From assembly GCA_031549115.1 (NCBI GenBank), contig JAVBQJ010000056.1:1-64000 (forward strand): a DNA stretch of 64,000 nt, given 5' to 3'. This DNA is from JAVBQJ01 sp031549115 (GTDB lineage Bacteria > Verrucomicrobiota > Lentisphaeria > Victivallales > Victivallaceae). Below are positions 34,558 through 41,367 of the stretch, one piece after another. The notes beneath the pieces are model-generated. The model did not search any database. It saw only the letters and a list, made by a program, of their open reading frames with translations, and had not been told where the DNA came from. The translations under genes were made by a program, and so were the position numbers. Position 1 is the stretch's first letter; each line of letters opens with the position of its first letter.

Positions 34558-35538
34558 ATGGCAATAATACCTCTAACATGGGAGTATGTCATTTTCTTTG
34601 ATGGGACTGGAAATACGGCCGAAATTGAACATGAATGTACAAATGTAAATAAATTACATGACTTATTGAAAAGTAAATCAACCAGGATGCGGTGCTACAA
34701 AGCAGGAGTGGGCACGCGCGTAGGAGAGTCTATTTCCGGTAATGCTTGGGGCGCAGGAATCATGGATCGCATAAGGGAAGCTTATCGATGGCTCTCTGAT
34801 CAACTTAATTATAGCGACAGGCTTACTGATAATTACAAAATTTATATCTTTGGCTTTAGTCGTGGCGCCTATATTGCTCGTGTATTCTGTTGGTTGCTGA
34901 ATACATGTGGAACTCCCAAGAACGTAAATTCCTGTGATGAATTATTTGATTTATTTGCTGCAGAAAAATCGAAAAAAATTTCCGAGTGGCAAGAAAGGAA
35001 TGAATTTGATAATCCATCGATCGAAATGCTTGGTTTATGGGATACTGTAAAAACTGCGGATTTCCCGGATATTGATTTTCAAGATAAAAAATTAGCTCCA
35101 AACGTGAAAGAGGCATTCCATGCGATGTCATTGGATGAGCTGAGAAATCTTTTCCCCATTTTAAGATTTGAAAAAAATCCGAAAGTGCACGAAGTATGGT
35201 TTGCCGGAATTCATAGTGATGTGGGTGGAGGTTATCCGGCTGAAGAGTCCGGACTATCGAATATTGCTTTGCGCTGGATGGTTGATTTCGCAATCGAAAA
35301 GGGGCTCAGCTTTAAAAATCAAGAAATCAAAGAAGATATTTCTTGTGCTTTACATGATGAATTCAATAAAAGTAAATGGCAGACGATGTGCCGCTTCAAA
35401 GACCCAATCCATCCAGCATTACCGAGAACGGTAGAATCTGGCGATTTAGTTCACGAATCGGTGGGAGTAAAAATTGATCAGTATGGTTACAAACCCTTTG
35501 CTTCGTTTTCCGAAAAGTTTGATTATGTTACATGTTGA
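34558..35538 (+). CDS. DUF2235 alpha/beta hydrolase (phospholipase-like)
   Basis: A 326-residue protein of the DUF2235 family, whose best-known relatives are type VI secretion phospholipases of the Tle1 group. It shows the N-terminal F-F-D-G-T-G-N motif (D15), nucleophile S101 in G-F-S-R-G, D162 in G-L-W-D-T-V and H219 in A-G-I-H-S-D-V-G-G-G-Y, a complete Ser-Asp-His triad. No signal peptide or secretion adaptor (VgrG, PAAR, Hcp) is visible in it or nearby. The tight spacing to the upstream lipoprotein suggests a functional pair. It is AT-rich like its neighbours. Alternatives are a housekeeping lipase or a defence hydrolase. Confidence 0.88.
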   Translation: MAIIPLTWEYVIFFDGTGNTAEIEHECTNVNKLHDLLKSKSTRMRCYKAGVGTRVGESISGNAWGAGIMDRIREAYRWLSDQLNYSDRLTDNYKIYIFGFSRGAYIARVFCWLLNTCGTPKNVNSCDELFDLFAAEKSKKISEWQERNEFDNPSIEMLGLWDTVKTADFPDIDFQDKKLAPNVKEAFHAMSLDELRNLFPILRFEKNPKVHEVWFAGIHSDVGGGYPAEESGLSNIALRWMVDFAIEKGLSFKNQEIKEDISCALHDEFNKSKWQTMCRFKDPIHPALPRTVESGDLVHESVGVKIDQYGYKPFASFSEKFDYVTC

Positions 35539-35610
35539 TTTTTGATGTAATACTTATCACATGATAAAAGTGAAAAATCGAACTTCGCGGGGAGCGTTTC
35601 AATATCTTCA

Positions 35611-36190
35611 ACGCCCGGCATGGGCGATAACTTGACAGTGAAAGTCCGTTACAGACTTGGCTGTAGGAACTGTTAGAGGGTGTCCATCGCGAGGTGGAAT
35701 CTGAAGGAAGTCGTCGGCAAAATTCCGGCCTAGCGAACAGAAAGTGCATATAAGGCATATGCGAGGCGACGAGCTTGCAAAACAAAGCGAAGTCCGATAC
35801 TGCCCGAACCTCGTGGTGTAAATGTACCAGGCACATGGGATGAAAGTTATCGCTCTTATCCGGGGAGGTCTCAACGGCACGAACAACGCTGTAATCAGAC
35901 AGATAAGTTCAACCTTGAAAACAATGGAAACGAGTACGAACACGATCTGCGCAGTTGCAATCGCTGGGCATTCCCAAGGGAAAAGCGTGAGAATGGGCGA
36001 ACACAAGAAAAGGATATTGGCATATCGCCAACAGTTGGATTCTGACACGCGCATTGACCAACCAACGCATTGGAGAGATGGGGTATGACGATATCTTGCT
36101 TCGATACAATGCGTTGCACTCAAGCTACTGAACCGCCGTATGCCGAACGGCACGTACGGTGGTGTGAGAGGACGCCCGGTCAAGCTCAAC
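35611..36190 (+). mobile_element. degenerate group II intron (bacterial), internally deleted
   Basis: Domain I is recognisable from CGCCCGGCATGGGCGATAAC through GCGAGGTGGAATCTGAAGG, AATTCCGGCCTAGCGAACAG, AAAACAAAGCGAAGTCCGAT and CTTATCCGGGGAGGTCT (35611-35872). A domain V helix is at 36130-36163 (GAACCGCCGTATGCCGAACG, pairing with GGCACGTACGGTGG). Between them domains II-IV and most of the intron protein gene are gone; only the 3' end of the maturase gene remains. The 5' GUGYG is not seen and domain VI is irregular. The element is therefore almost certainly inactive. Confidence 0.85.
35896..36131 (+). pseudogene. 3' remnant of group II intron reverse transcriptase/maturase
   Basis: The final codons of an intron-encoded protein can be read: ...Q-S-L-G-I-P-K-G-K-A-stop-E-W-A-N-T-R-K-G-Y-W-H-I-A-N-S, then L-T-R-A-L-T-N-Q-R-I, ending at TGA 36129-36131 just before domain V. 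The W-A-N-T-R-K-G-Y-W and L-T-N-x-x-I blocks are typical of the C-terminus of bacterial group II intron maturases. The frame is broken by a frameshift near 35951 and by TGA at 35988-35990. Reverse transcriptase domains are absent. Confidence 0.8.
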
Positions 36191-36289
36191 TGTAATTCCA
36201 TTTTTTTCAGTCTCCCATTTGACTTTGAAAAAATGACACGTTTTTTGTAATCAAAGGAACACGTGTCTTTTTGAAGTTGGAGGTTGATT

Positions 36290-36553
36290 ATGGCTATGGA
36301 AAAACTTACACTGACCGCGCCGCCGGAAATAATTTCCATGGCAGAGGAACAGGCAAAGTGCGAAAACACAAGCATTTCTGCGATGTTTGTCAATTTCGTG
36401 CTTGCCAAATTGCGCGTCGGTGCCCGGCGTTTCCGGCGAAAACTCGGGCCGCTGACCAAATCGCTTACCGGAATCGTCCAATTGCCTGGCGGTTTCGATG
36501 AAAAAGAATTCATGAGCGAAGTGTTCTCGGCAAAATACGGGCTTCCCAAATGA
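36290..36553 (+). CDS. antitoxin-like protein (DUF6364-type)
   Basis: An 87-residue protein. It begins M-A-M-E-K-L-T-L-T-A-P-P-E-I-I-S-M-A-E-E-Q-A, the strand-helix of ribbon-helix-helix antitoxins that pair with PIN toxins. A basic patch (R-R-F-R-R-K) is followed by a C-terminal part, F-D-E-K-E-F-M-S-E, likely to bind the toxin. ATG 36290 with GGAGG seven bases upstream is chosen over TTG 36284. It overlaps the toxin gene by 4 bp (ATGA), the common order antitoxin then toxin with coupled translation. Such pairs autoregulate; no clear operator was picked out. Confidence 0.8.
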   Translation: MAMEKLTLTAPPEIISMAEEQAKCENTSISAMFVNFVLAKLRVGARRFRRKLGPLTKSLTGIVQLPGGFDEKEFMSEVFSAKYGLPK

Positions 36554-36957
36554 AGCTTTTCATCGATACCAATGTCGTAATTGATGGGATCGCCAGGCGG
36601 GAACCATTTTTTGCGGATTCGCAGATGATCCTGAATCTCTGCGAATACGGCAAAACCGAAGGGATCGTTTCGACACTTACGCTTTGTACGGTCGCCTATG
36701 TCCTTCGCAAAAATGTCACTCCCGGGACAATGCGGAAAAAGTTGCGGGATTTTCGTAATGCGCTCAAATCCATCGACCTTTCCGTTTCCATTCCCGACCG
36801 CGCAATCGACTCGTCCATGACGGACTTTGAAGGCGCGGTTCCGTTCTTTACCGCAGCATACTGCGATGCGGATTATATCATTACGCGAAATGTAAAGCAC
36901 TTTCCCCAGGATAATATTCCGGTACTGACACCGGCTGCTTTCCTCGCGTTGGAATAA
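36550..36957 (+). CDS. PIN-domain toxin (VapC-like ribonuclease)
   Basis: A 135-residue PIN domain. The acidic metal-binding residues are in place: D6 in F-I-D-T-N-V-V-I-D, an acidic residue in M-T-D-F-E-G-A-V, and D in A-Y-C-D-A-D-Y-I-I-T-R-N, followed by V-K-H-F. This family cleaves RNA, often tRNA or rRNA, when released from its antitoxin. The partner gene ends inside its first codon. The pair lies directly downstream of the intron remnant at the right part of the AT-rich island, where it could stabilise the region. It has its own normal PIN length, with no truncation. Confidence 0.9.
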   Translation: MKLFIDTNVVIDGIARREPFFADSQMILNLCEYGKTEGIVSTLTLCTVAYVLRKNVTPGTMRKKLRDFRNALKSIDLSVSIPDRAIDSSMTDFEGAVPFFTAAYCDADYIITRNVKHFPQDNIPVLTPAAFLALE

Positions 36958-37275
36958 CCGGCACATTCACGCTTTCCCATTCTGTACTCCGGCATCCACA
37001 AGGGCAAAAATTTTCTTACGCAAGATGTTATGGCAATCGTATCGAATCGGCGATAACCAGCCGTTCGTATATCCAGCAGTCGGTCAGATATGCAATCAAA
37101 CTCTTTGCGATCGACTGTTTTTGTTGCTCATTTCCCGTGCTTGACAGCGATTTCATATATTCGGTCAGATAATAGAAAAATGAGTAATAGCAGTAATAGC
37201 AAAGGCGTTCCTGCTCTATCCCGCAGCAGCATTGAAAAAAATGTAAAAAAAAAGTGCTCCGGGTAAAAAATCAGC
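36958..37275 (-). other. gene-free stretch with a possible minus-strand coding remnant
   Basis: On the minus strand a frame from about 37235 down to TAA 37028-37030 reads E-Q-E-R-L-C-Y-Y-C-Y-Y-S-F-F-Y-Y-L-T-E-Y and ends W-I-Y-E-R-L-V-I-A-D-S-I-R-L-P. It has protein-like composition but no start codon, so it may be the tail of a deleted gene at the island edge. Part of it is a short imperfect repeat (CTATTACTG). Poly-A tracts follow at 37234-37253. Confidence 0.25.
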
Positions 37276-37304
37276 TTGACTTCGACAAAATCGGCACATA
37301 TTAT
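37276..37304 (+). promoter_or_regulatory. promoter of the aquaporin gene
   Basis: TTGACT (37276-37281) and TATTAT (37299-37304) are 17 bp apart and end 32 bp before ATG 37337. Confidence 0.55.
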
Positions 37305-37336
37305 AACTGACGGACCAAATATAGGAGGAGACCATC

Positions 37337-37990
37337 ATGAACTGCCTGCGCAAGTATCTGGTTGAATTCATCGGTACGTTTTTTCTGATCCTGACCATCG
37401 GCTCCACCATCACACTGAACGGATCCGGCGTCATACCGCCGCTGGCCATCGGCGGTATCCTGATGGTGATGATCTATGCCGGCGGGCCGGTTTCCGGCGG
37501 ACACTATAATCCGGCCGTCACGCTGGCGGTCTTCATTCGGGGCGCACTGGCGAAGCGCGACGTTCTTCCTTACATGATCGCCCAGGTCGCGGGGAGCGTG
37601 GTCGCCACATTGGCGGTCATGGAGTTCCGGCATGAGGCTTCCGCCGCAATACCGCCATTCAACTTTCGGATTCACGATCTTTTGTTGTCGGAATTTTTGT
37701 TCACTTTCGCATTGGCTTTCGTCGTTCTTTCGGTGGCGACGCTGAAGTCGGCCGCCGGGAACTCCTATTTCGGGTTGGCCATTGGCGGTACGGTGATGGT
37801 CGGGGCATTCGCGGTTGGCGGCACGGTCTGCTCCGGCGCGTTCAATCCGGCGGTGGAAATCGGGCTGGCCGGCATGCGGCTGACCCCGTGGAGCAGCAGC
37901 TGGCTGACTTTTCTGGCGGACTTCGCCGGCGCAAGCGTCGCGGCGTTGTTTTTCCTGTTGCTCCACCCGAAAAGCGAAAATGCGGGCTGA
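37337..37990 (+). CDS. aquaporin / MIP family channel
   Basis: A 217-residue membrane channel with six helices plus two half-helices. The first NPA box is N58-P-A in S-G-G-H-Y-N-P-A-V-T. The second is N170-P-A-V-E in C-S-G-A-F-N-P-A-V-E, where canonical aquaporins have N-P-A-R; the Arg that forms the selectivity filter is replaced by Val. The pore is therefore probably wider or less selective than in AqpZ, possibly passing small polyols or gases; this is inference. AGGAGGA precedes ATG 37337. It is a stand-alone gene with its own promoter, 27 bp before the alginate-lyase-like gene, with which it may share a transcript. Confidence 0.9.
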   Translation: MNCLRKYLVEFIGTFFLILTIGSTITLNGSGVIPPLAIGGILMVMIYAGGPVSGGHYNPAVTLAVFIRGALAKRDVLPYMIAQVAGSVVATLAVMEFRHEASAAIPPFNFRIHDLLLSEFLFTFALAFVVLSVATLKSAAGNSYFGLAIGGTVMVGAFAVGGTVCSGAFNPAVEIGLAGMRLTPWSSSWLTFLADFAGASVAALFFLLLHPKSENAG

Positions 37991-38017
37991 CGCCGGCGTG
38001 TTAAAATAAGGTGTTTC

Positions 38018-39175
38018 ATGAAAGCAATTGCGGTGTTCTTTTGGTTCGGCTGTGTTTTCGCGGCGGCCGGAGGCGTTTATCCGGCATTGCCGGAGCCGGC
38101 TTCCGGCGGAAATGCGGCCAAGGTGGCGGCACTTCTCGAAAGGCGTTCGGGTTTGCTGGAAGCCGCGCCTGTCAGTGTCACGTTTGATAAGACTATCGTC
38201 GCCGTTTCCGGCGACAAGCGCGATTATATCAGCGTGGGTATCTATTGGTGGCCGAATGAAGCCACCGAAAGCGGGCTTCCGTATATCCGGCGCGACGGCG
38301 TGTTCAATCCGGACGCGGCGAAAAGCGATTCGAGCAAGATCGCACGGCTCTGCGGGGTCGTAACCGAACTCGGCATCCTTTATCATTTCACCAAAGACGA
38401 AGAAGTTGCCGCGCATGCGGTCAAGTTTCTGCGTACATTTTTCACCGACCCGGAAACCGGAGTGAAACCGCATTTGCGCTATGCCCAAAGTATACCGGGT
38501 ATTTGCGACGGACGCGCCATCGGCATCATCGACGCGCTGCATCTGATCGATGTCGCCGACTGCATTGTCCTGCTGAAAGACTCCAATGCCATGAGCCGCG
38601 AGGATTATGCCGCGCTGCTGCAATGGTTCCGGGAATACCGCGACTGGATGGCGTCGCCGGCGATGCGGCAGGAATTCGAGGGGGCTTTTCACAATATCTG
38701 GATCGCCTACCATGCGCAAATCATCGCGCATTCCATCTTCATCGGCGACATGGATACCGCCCGCGGCTTCGCGCGGGATTTGATGGAGCAGCTTCCGAAC
38801 TCCATTATGGCGGACGGGAGAATGCCTTTGGAGTTGGGGCGCACAAAATCATGGGATTACTCCATATATGCGTTGGATATTCTTTTTCGCGCCGTATCCT
38901 CCGCGCGGAACGCCGGGGTCGATATGCTGGCGCCGGACACCGAAAGCGGGAAACGGATCCGCGCGGCGCTGGATTATCTCATCCCCTACACCAAAGATCC
39001 CGCTGCCTGGCCTTATGAACAGCTTTACGGTCAAATCCAGTTCAACAGTCTGGCGCCGTCGCTGATGAAAATGTATTTTCTCTCCGGCGAGAAGAAGTAT
39101 TTCGACGCCTATAGCGGGATCGAGAATCCGCGCATCGACCTGATCACGGATTTATTTTTTACCCCCGACCTTTGA
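38018..39175 (+). CDS. alginate lyase-superfamily exported protein
   Basis: A 385-residue protein with a signal peptide (MKAIAVFFWFGCVFAAAGG). It has the (alpha/alpha) barrel motifs of the alginate lyase Pfam family: Y-I-S-V-G-I-Y-W-W-P-N near the N-terminus, F-H-N-I-W-I-A-Y-H-A-Q with the catalytic-type Asn and His, and P-L-E-L-G-R-T-K-S-W-D-Y-S-I-Y with R and Y. Family members cleave alginate, glucuronan or related uronate polymers by beta-elimination. Location is the periplasm. TAAGG stands before ATG 38018. Substrate cannot be fixed from sequence; the local genes for uptake are missing. Confidence 0.82.
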   Translation: MKAIAVFFWFGCVFAAAGGVYPALPEPASGGNAAKVAALLERRSGLLEAAPVSVTFDKTIVAVSGDKRDYISVGIYWWPNEATESGLPYIRRDGVFNPDAAKSDSSKIARLCGVVTELGILYHFTKDEEVAAHAVKFLRTFFTDPETGVKPHLRYAQSIPGICDGRAIGIIDALHLIDVADCIVLLKDSNAMSREDYAALLQWFREYRDWMASPAMRQEFEGAFHNIWIAYHAQIIAHSIFIGDMDTARGFARDLMEQLPNSIMADGRMPLELGRTKSWDYSIYALDILFRAVSSARNAGVDMLAPDTESGKRIRAALDYLIPYTKDPAAWPYEQLYGQIQFNSLAPSLMKMYFLSGEKKYFDAYSGIENPRIDLITDLFFTPDL

Positions 39176-39273
39176 TGATACCGAAAACGGATCGAAAAAA
39201 ACGGGACGGGGCATTGCAAAAATGAAAATTGAAGAGTAAATTATGGAGATTATGGTTTAATAAGGGTTTTTTT

Positions 39274-40092
39274 ATGCGAAGCTGGTTGTTTGCCGGGAAG
39301 AAAATTGTTTCCCGGCTTTTTTTTACCCAGACGTTGTTGTGGATTGCTTTGGTGCCGGCGTTGTTCCTGCCGGAATATGCGCCGTGGCTGGTCGGCGCCG
39401 TGGCTGTGGTGATGTTGCTGGGCGGAGTGGCCGGGCAGATGCTTTTGCATGCGTTGAGCAGCCGGTATGCACAATTGAACGTGGCCGCGTTGCCGGCGGA
39501 CGAATACCTGATTGCGGTGGCCGGAAGCGGTTTCCAACAACATTCCGGCCGGGCGCCGGAGAGCTGGTTCGGCGATAATCTGGTGATCCGTCTGACCGAA
39601 GCCGGGCGGGTGGCGCAGGAGTTGGCGAAGCGCGGCATGGCCGGAAAAATCTGCGTTTCCATGCCGGAACACCGCGAAATGGCAGCGGATAAGCGGATCG
39701 GGCTTGCGGCGTTTTTTGCCCGGTTTGGAGTCCCGGAGGAGGCGGTCATGATTGTCGATTCCGCGTGGGACTCGGAAGAAGAGGTGGCGGAATTTCAAAA
39801 AATTCCCGGGAAGACGATCATCGTTTCCAACAGTTGGCATATTCCGCGCCTGATGCTGGCGGCGCGAATGTTGCAACTTCCGGCTATCGCGGCTCCGGCG
39901 GGGCAATTGTTTCCGGCGCCGAAAATCCATCCGCATTGGCGCATCCTGCCCACGGCCGGAAATCTGCAAAGCCTCGAATGCGCTTTGCATGAGGTAATGG
40001 GCTTGTCGGAACTCAAAGCGAAAATGTTCCTTCGTGCCGTCAACAAAACGTTCTTCCGCAGTGTTCAATGCGGTTTATCCGGGACAAAATAG
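39274..40092 (+). CDS. DUF218 (YdcF/ElyC-like) membrane protein
   Basis: A 272-residue protein. The first 70 residues contain two membrane helices (L-W-I-A-L-V-P-A-L-F and V-V-M-L-L-G-G-V-A-G), then the DUF218 domain with A-V-A-G-S-G-F, W-F-G-D-N-L-V-I-R-L-T-E-A, S-A-W-D-S-E-E-E-V and I-I-V-S-N-S-W-H-I-P-R-L. ElyC-type proteins act in envelope polysaccharide metabolism, probably the same here. ATG 39274 behind AAGGG is preferred over TTG 39229. Unusually, a perfect terminator-like hairpin lies in its 5' coding part. The next gene begins 15 bp after its stop. Confidence 0.8.
   Translation: MRSWLFAGKKIVSRLFFTQTLLWIALVPALFLPEYAPWLVGAVAVVMLLGGVAGQMLLHALSSRYAQLNVAALPADEYLIAVAGSGFQQHSGRAPESWFGDNLVIRLTEAGRVAQELAKRGMAGKICVSMPEHREMAADKRIGLAAFFARFGVPEEAVMIVDSAWDSEEEVAEFQKIPGKTIIVSNSWHIPRLMLAARMLQLPAIAAPAGQLFPAPKIHPHWRILPTAGNLQSLECALHEVMGLSELKAKMFLRAVNKTFFRSVQCGLSGTK
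39292..39324 (+). terminator. perfect intrinsic-terminator-like hairpin inside a coding region
   Basis: GCCGGGAA (39292-39299) pairs fully with TTCCCGGC (39309-39316), with a 9-nt loop, and is followed directly by eight T (39317-39324). It begins 18 bp inside the DUF218 frame. It could end transcription from the aquaporin/alginate lyase genes, or act as an attenuator for the downstream genes. Confidence 0.6.
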
Positions 40093-40107
40093 ACAGGAAT
40101 CCGTATC

Positions 40108-41313
40108 ATGTTGCTTGCAACCTCGCTTGGTATTTTGGCAATTCTGCTGCTGTTGCGCTTTCTGGCAAACCGAAAAACGGTTTCCGCCGACGGGAGATTG
40201 CAGCTTATCGCGTCCGGAGAGGTCAACACCGGACGGCAATTCGAAATCGATATCGCCAAAGTGATATCGATCGTCTGGATGATTCTCGTGCATGTCGATG
40301 AGGAATGTTACAAAAACATCGAATTCGCGCCGGGACTGGAGACCTGGATCAGTGTGGCCATCGAATTCGTCGGCGGGCCTCTCGCCGCGCCCGTTTTCAT
40401 GATCGCGATGGGAATCGGCATGGTATACAGCAAAAACCAGGAGCCGAAGGTCAATGCGGTCCGCGGGCTCAAGCTGGTCGGGCAGGGCTATCTTTTGAAC
40501 ATTGTGCGCGGGACGATTCCGTGTCTGGTGTTTTTGGTGCTGTATCAGTCGAAGAGTCTTCAATACCAGGGCCTGGAAGAGCTGTTGTGTCTGGATATCC
40601 TGCATTTCGCGGGGCTCACGTTCCTGTTTTTCGCGCTGACGAAGCATTTCCACGTGAGCGACCTTTCCATCGCCTTCGTCGCTCTCGCTCTGCTGGTCGC
40701 CGGTTCCGTTGCGGCGCCGATTTATCCGGACGGCGAATTGATCTCGGTCTGGATCGGTTATTTCACCTACCAGAATTATCTGACCCCGTTTCCGTTTTTC
40801 GTCTGGCTGATCTATCCGGTTGCCGGGTATCTGTTCGGCAAGGTGCTGCTGCGGGTGACCGATAAAACAAAATTTTATACCCGTCTTTTGGCCGGCGGAG
40901 CGGTTGTCTGCGGCGCCTTTACGGCAACGCTGGTTGCGTGCGGCTATGAACTGTCCGAGCTGTTTATCGACGACAACATGTATGAGCAGAATACAGTCAA
41001 AGTCTTCTGGGTGCTGGGCATTGCGGCGGTCTGGTGCGGCTTGTTGTATTTCATTTCGCTGGGGCTCGGCCGCGTGGAAGCGGTCAAAAAACTGGTCACG
41101 TTCATGAGCAAAAAAATCAACGCCATTTTCATCACGCAATGGATTCTGATCGGTTGGATGACCTGGGGCGGTTTCTTCGGATGCGCCGTATATGGCGTGA
41201 AATTCCTGTTTTTCTTCGTTGCGATCACGATTCTCACGGTTGTTCTCGTGTACCTTGACGATCGCCTGAAAAAATGGTGGAAAAACCGCAACGCGGTTCC
41301 GCTGCAAAGCTGA
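40108..41313 (+). CDS. multi-pass membrane protein, acyltransferase-like
   Basis: A 401-residue integral membrane protein with about ten helices. After an N-terminal helix, the segment R-Q-F-E-I-D-I-A-K-V-I-S-I-V-W-M-I-L-V-H-V resembles the first helix of the DUF1624/heparan-N-acetyltransferase and acyltransferase-3 groups, where the D and the H following it are conserved. Transfer of acyl or acetyl groups to envelope or extracellular glycans is the likely role, by analogy. It follows the DUF218 gene at 15 bp, supporting a shared envelope-polysaccharide function. The stop is followed by an A-rich run and a strong hairpin shared with the convergent mannosidase gene. Confidence 0.65.
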   Translation: MLLATSLGILAILLLLRFLANRKTVSADGRLQLIASGEVNTGRQFEIDIAKVISIVWMILVHVDEECYKNIEFAPGLETWISVAIEFVGGPLAAPVFMIAMGIGMVYSKNQEPKVNAVRGLKLVGQGYLLNIVRGTIPCLVFLVLYQSKSLQYQGLEELLCLDILHFAGLTFLFFALTKHFHVSDLSIAFVALALLVAGSVAAPIYPDGELISVWIGYFTYQNYLTPFPFFVWLIYPVAGYLFGKVLLRVTDKTKFYTRLLAGGAVVCGAFTATLVACGYELSELFIDDNMYEQNTVKVFWVLGIAAVWCGLLYFISLGLGRVEAVKKLVTFMSKKINAIFITQWILIGWMTWGGFFGCAVYGVKFLFFFVAITILTVVLVYLDDRLKKWWKNRNAVPLQS

Positions 41314-41327
41314 AAAAAAACCATCCT

Positions 41328-41358
41328 CCTCCGGAGCGCTGATACGGCGCTCCGGAGG
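41328..41358 (-). terminator. intrinsic terminator of the GH38 gene (reads minus)
   Basis: A 12-bp stem, CCTCCGGAGCGC (41328-41339) with GCGCTCCGGAGG (41347-41358), loop of 7. On the minus strand it is followed after a 7-base gap by T8 (complement of 41313-41320), so it fits the mannosidase transcript. On the plus strand it has no T-run. Confidence 0.6.
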
Positions 41359-41367
41359 GAAGCCGCT

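Noticed and set aside
35608..36966. 452-codon minus-strand open frame across the intron remnant and toxin-antitoxin genes
   Set aside because: It runs antisense to two well-supported genes and an RNA element; composition is not protein-like and it has no ribosome binding site.
30974..37300. Direct repeat of the tRNA-Pro 3' end as an attachment site
   Set aside because: I looked for GGTTCGAATCC-type repeats up to 37.3 kb and saw none, and no integrase gene is present.
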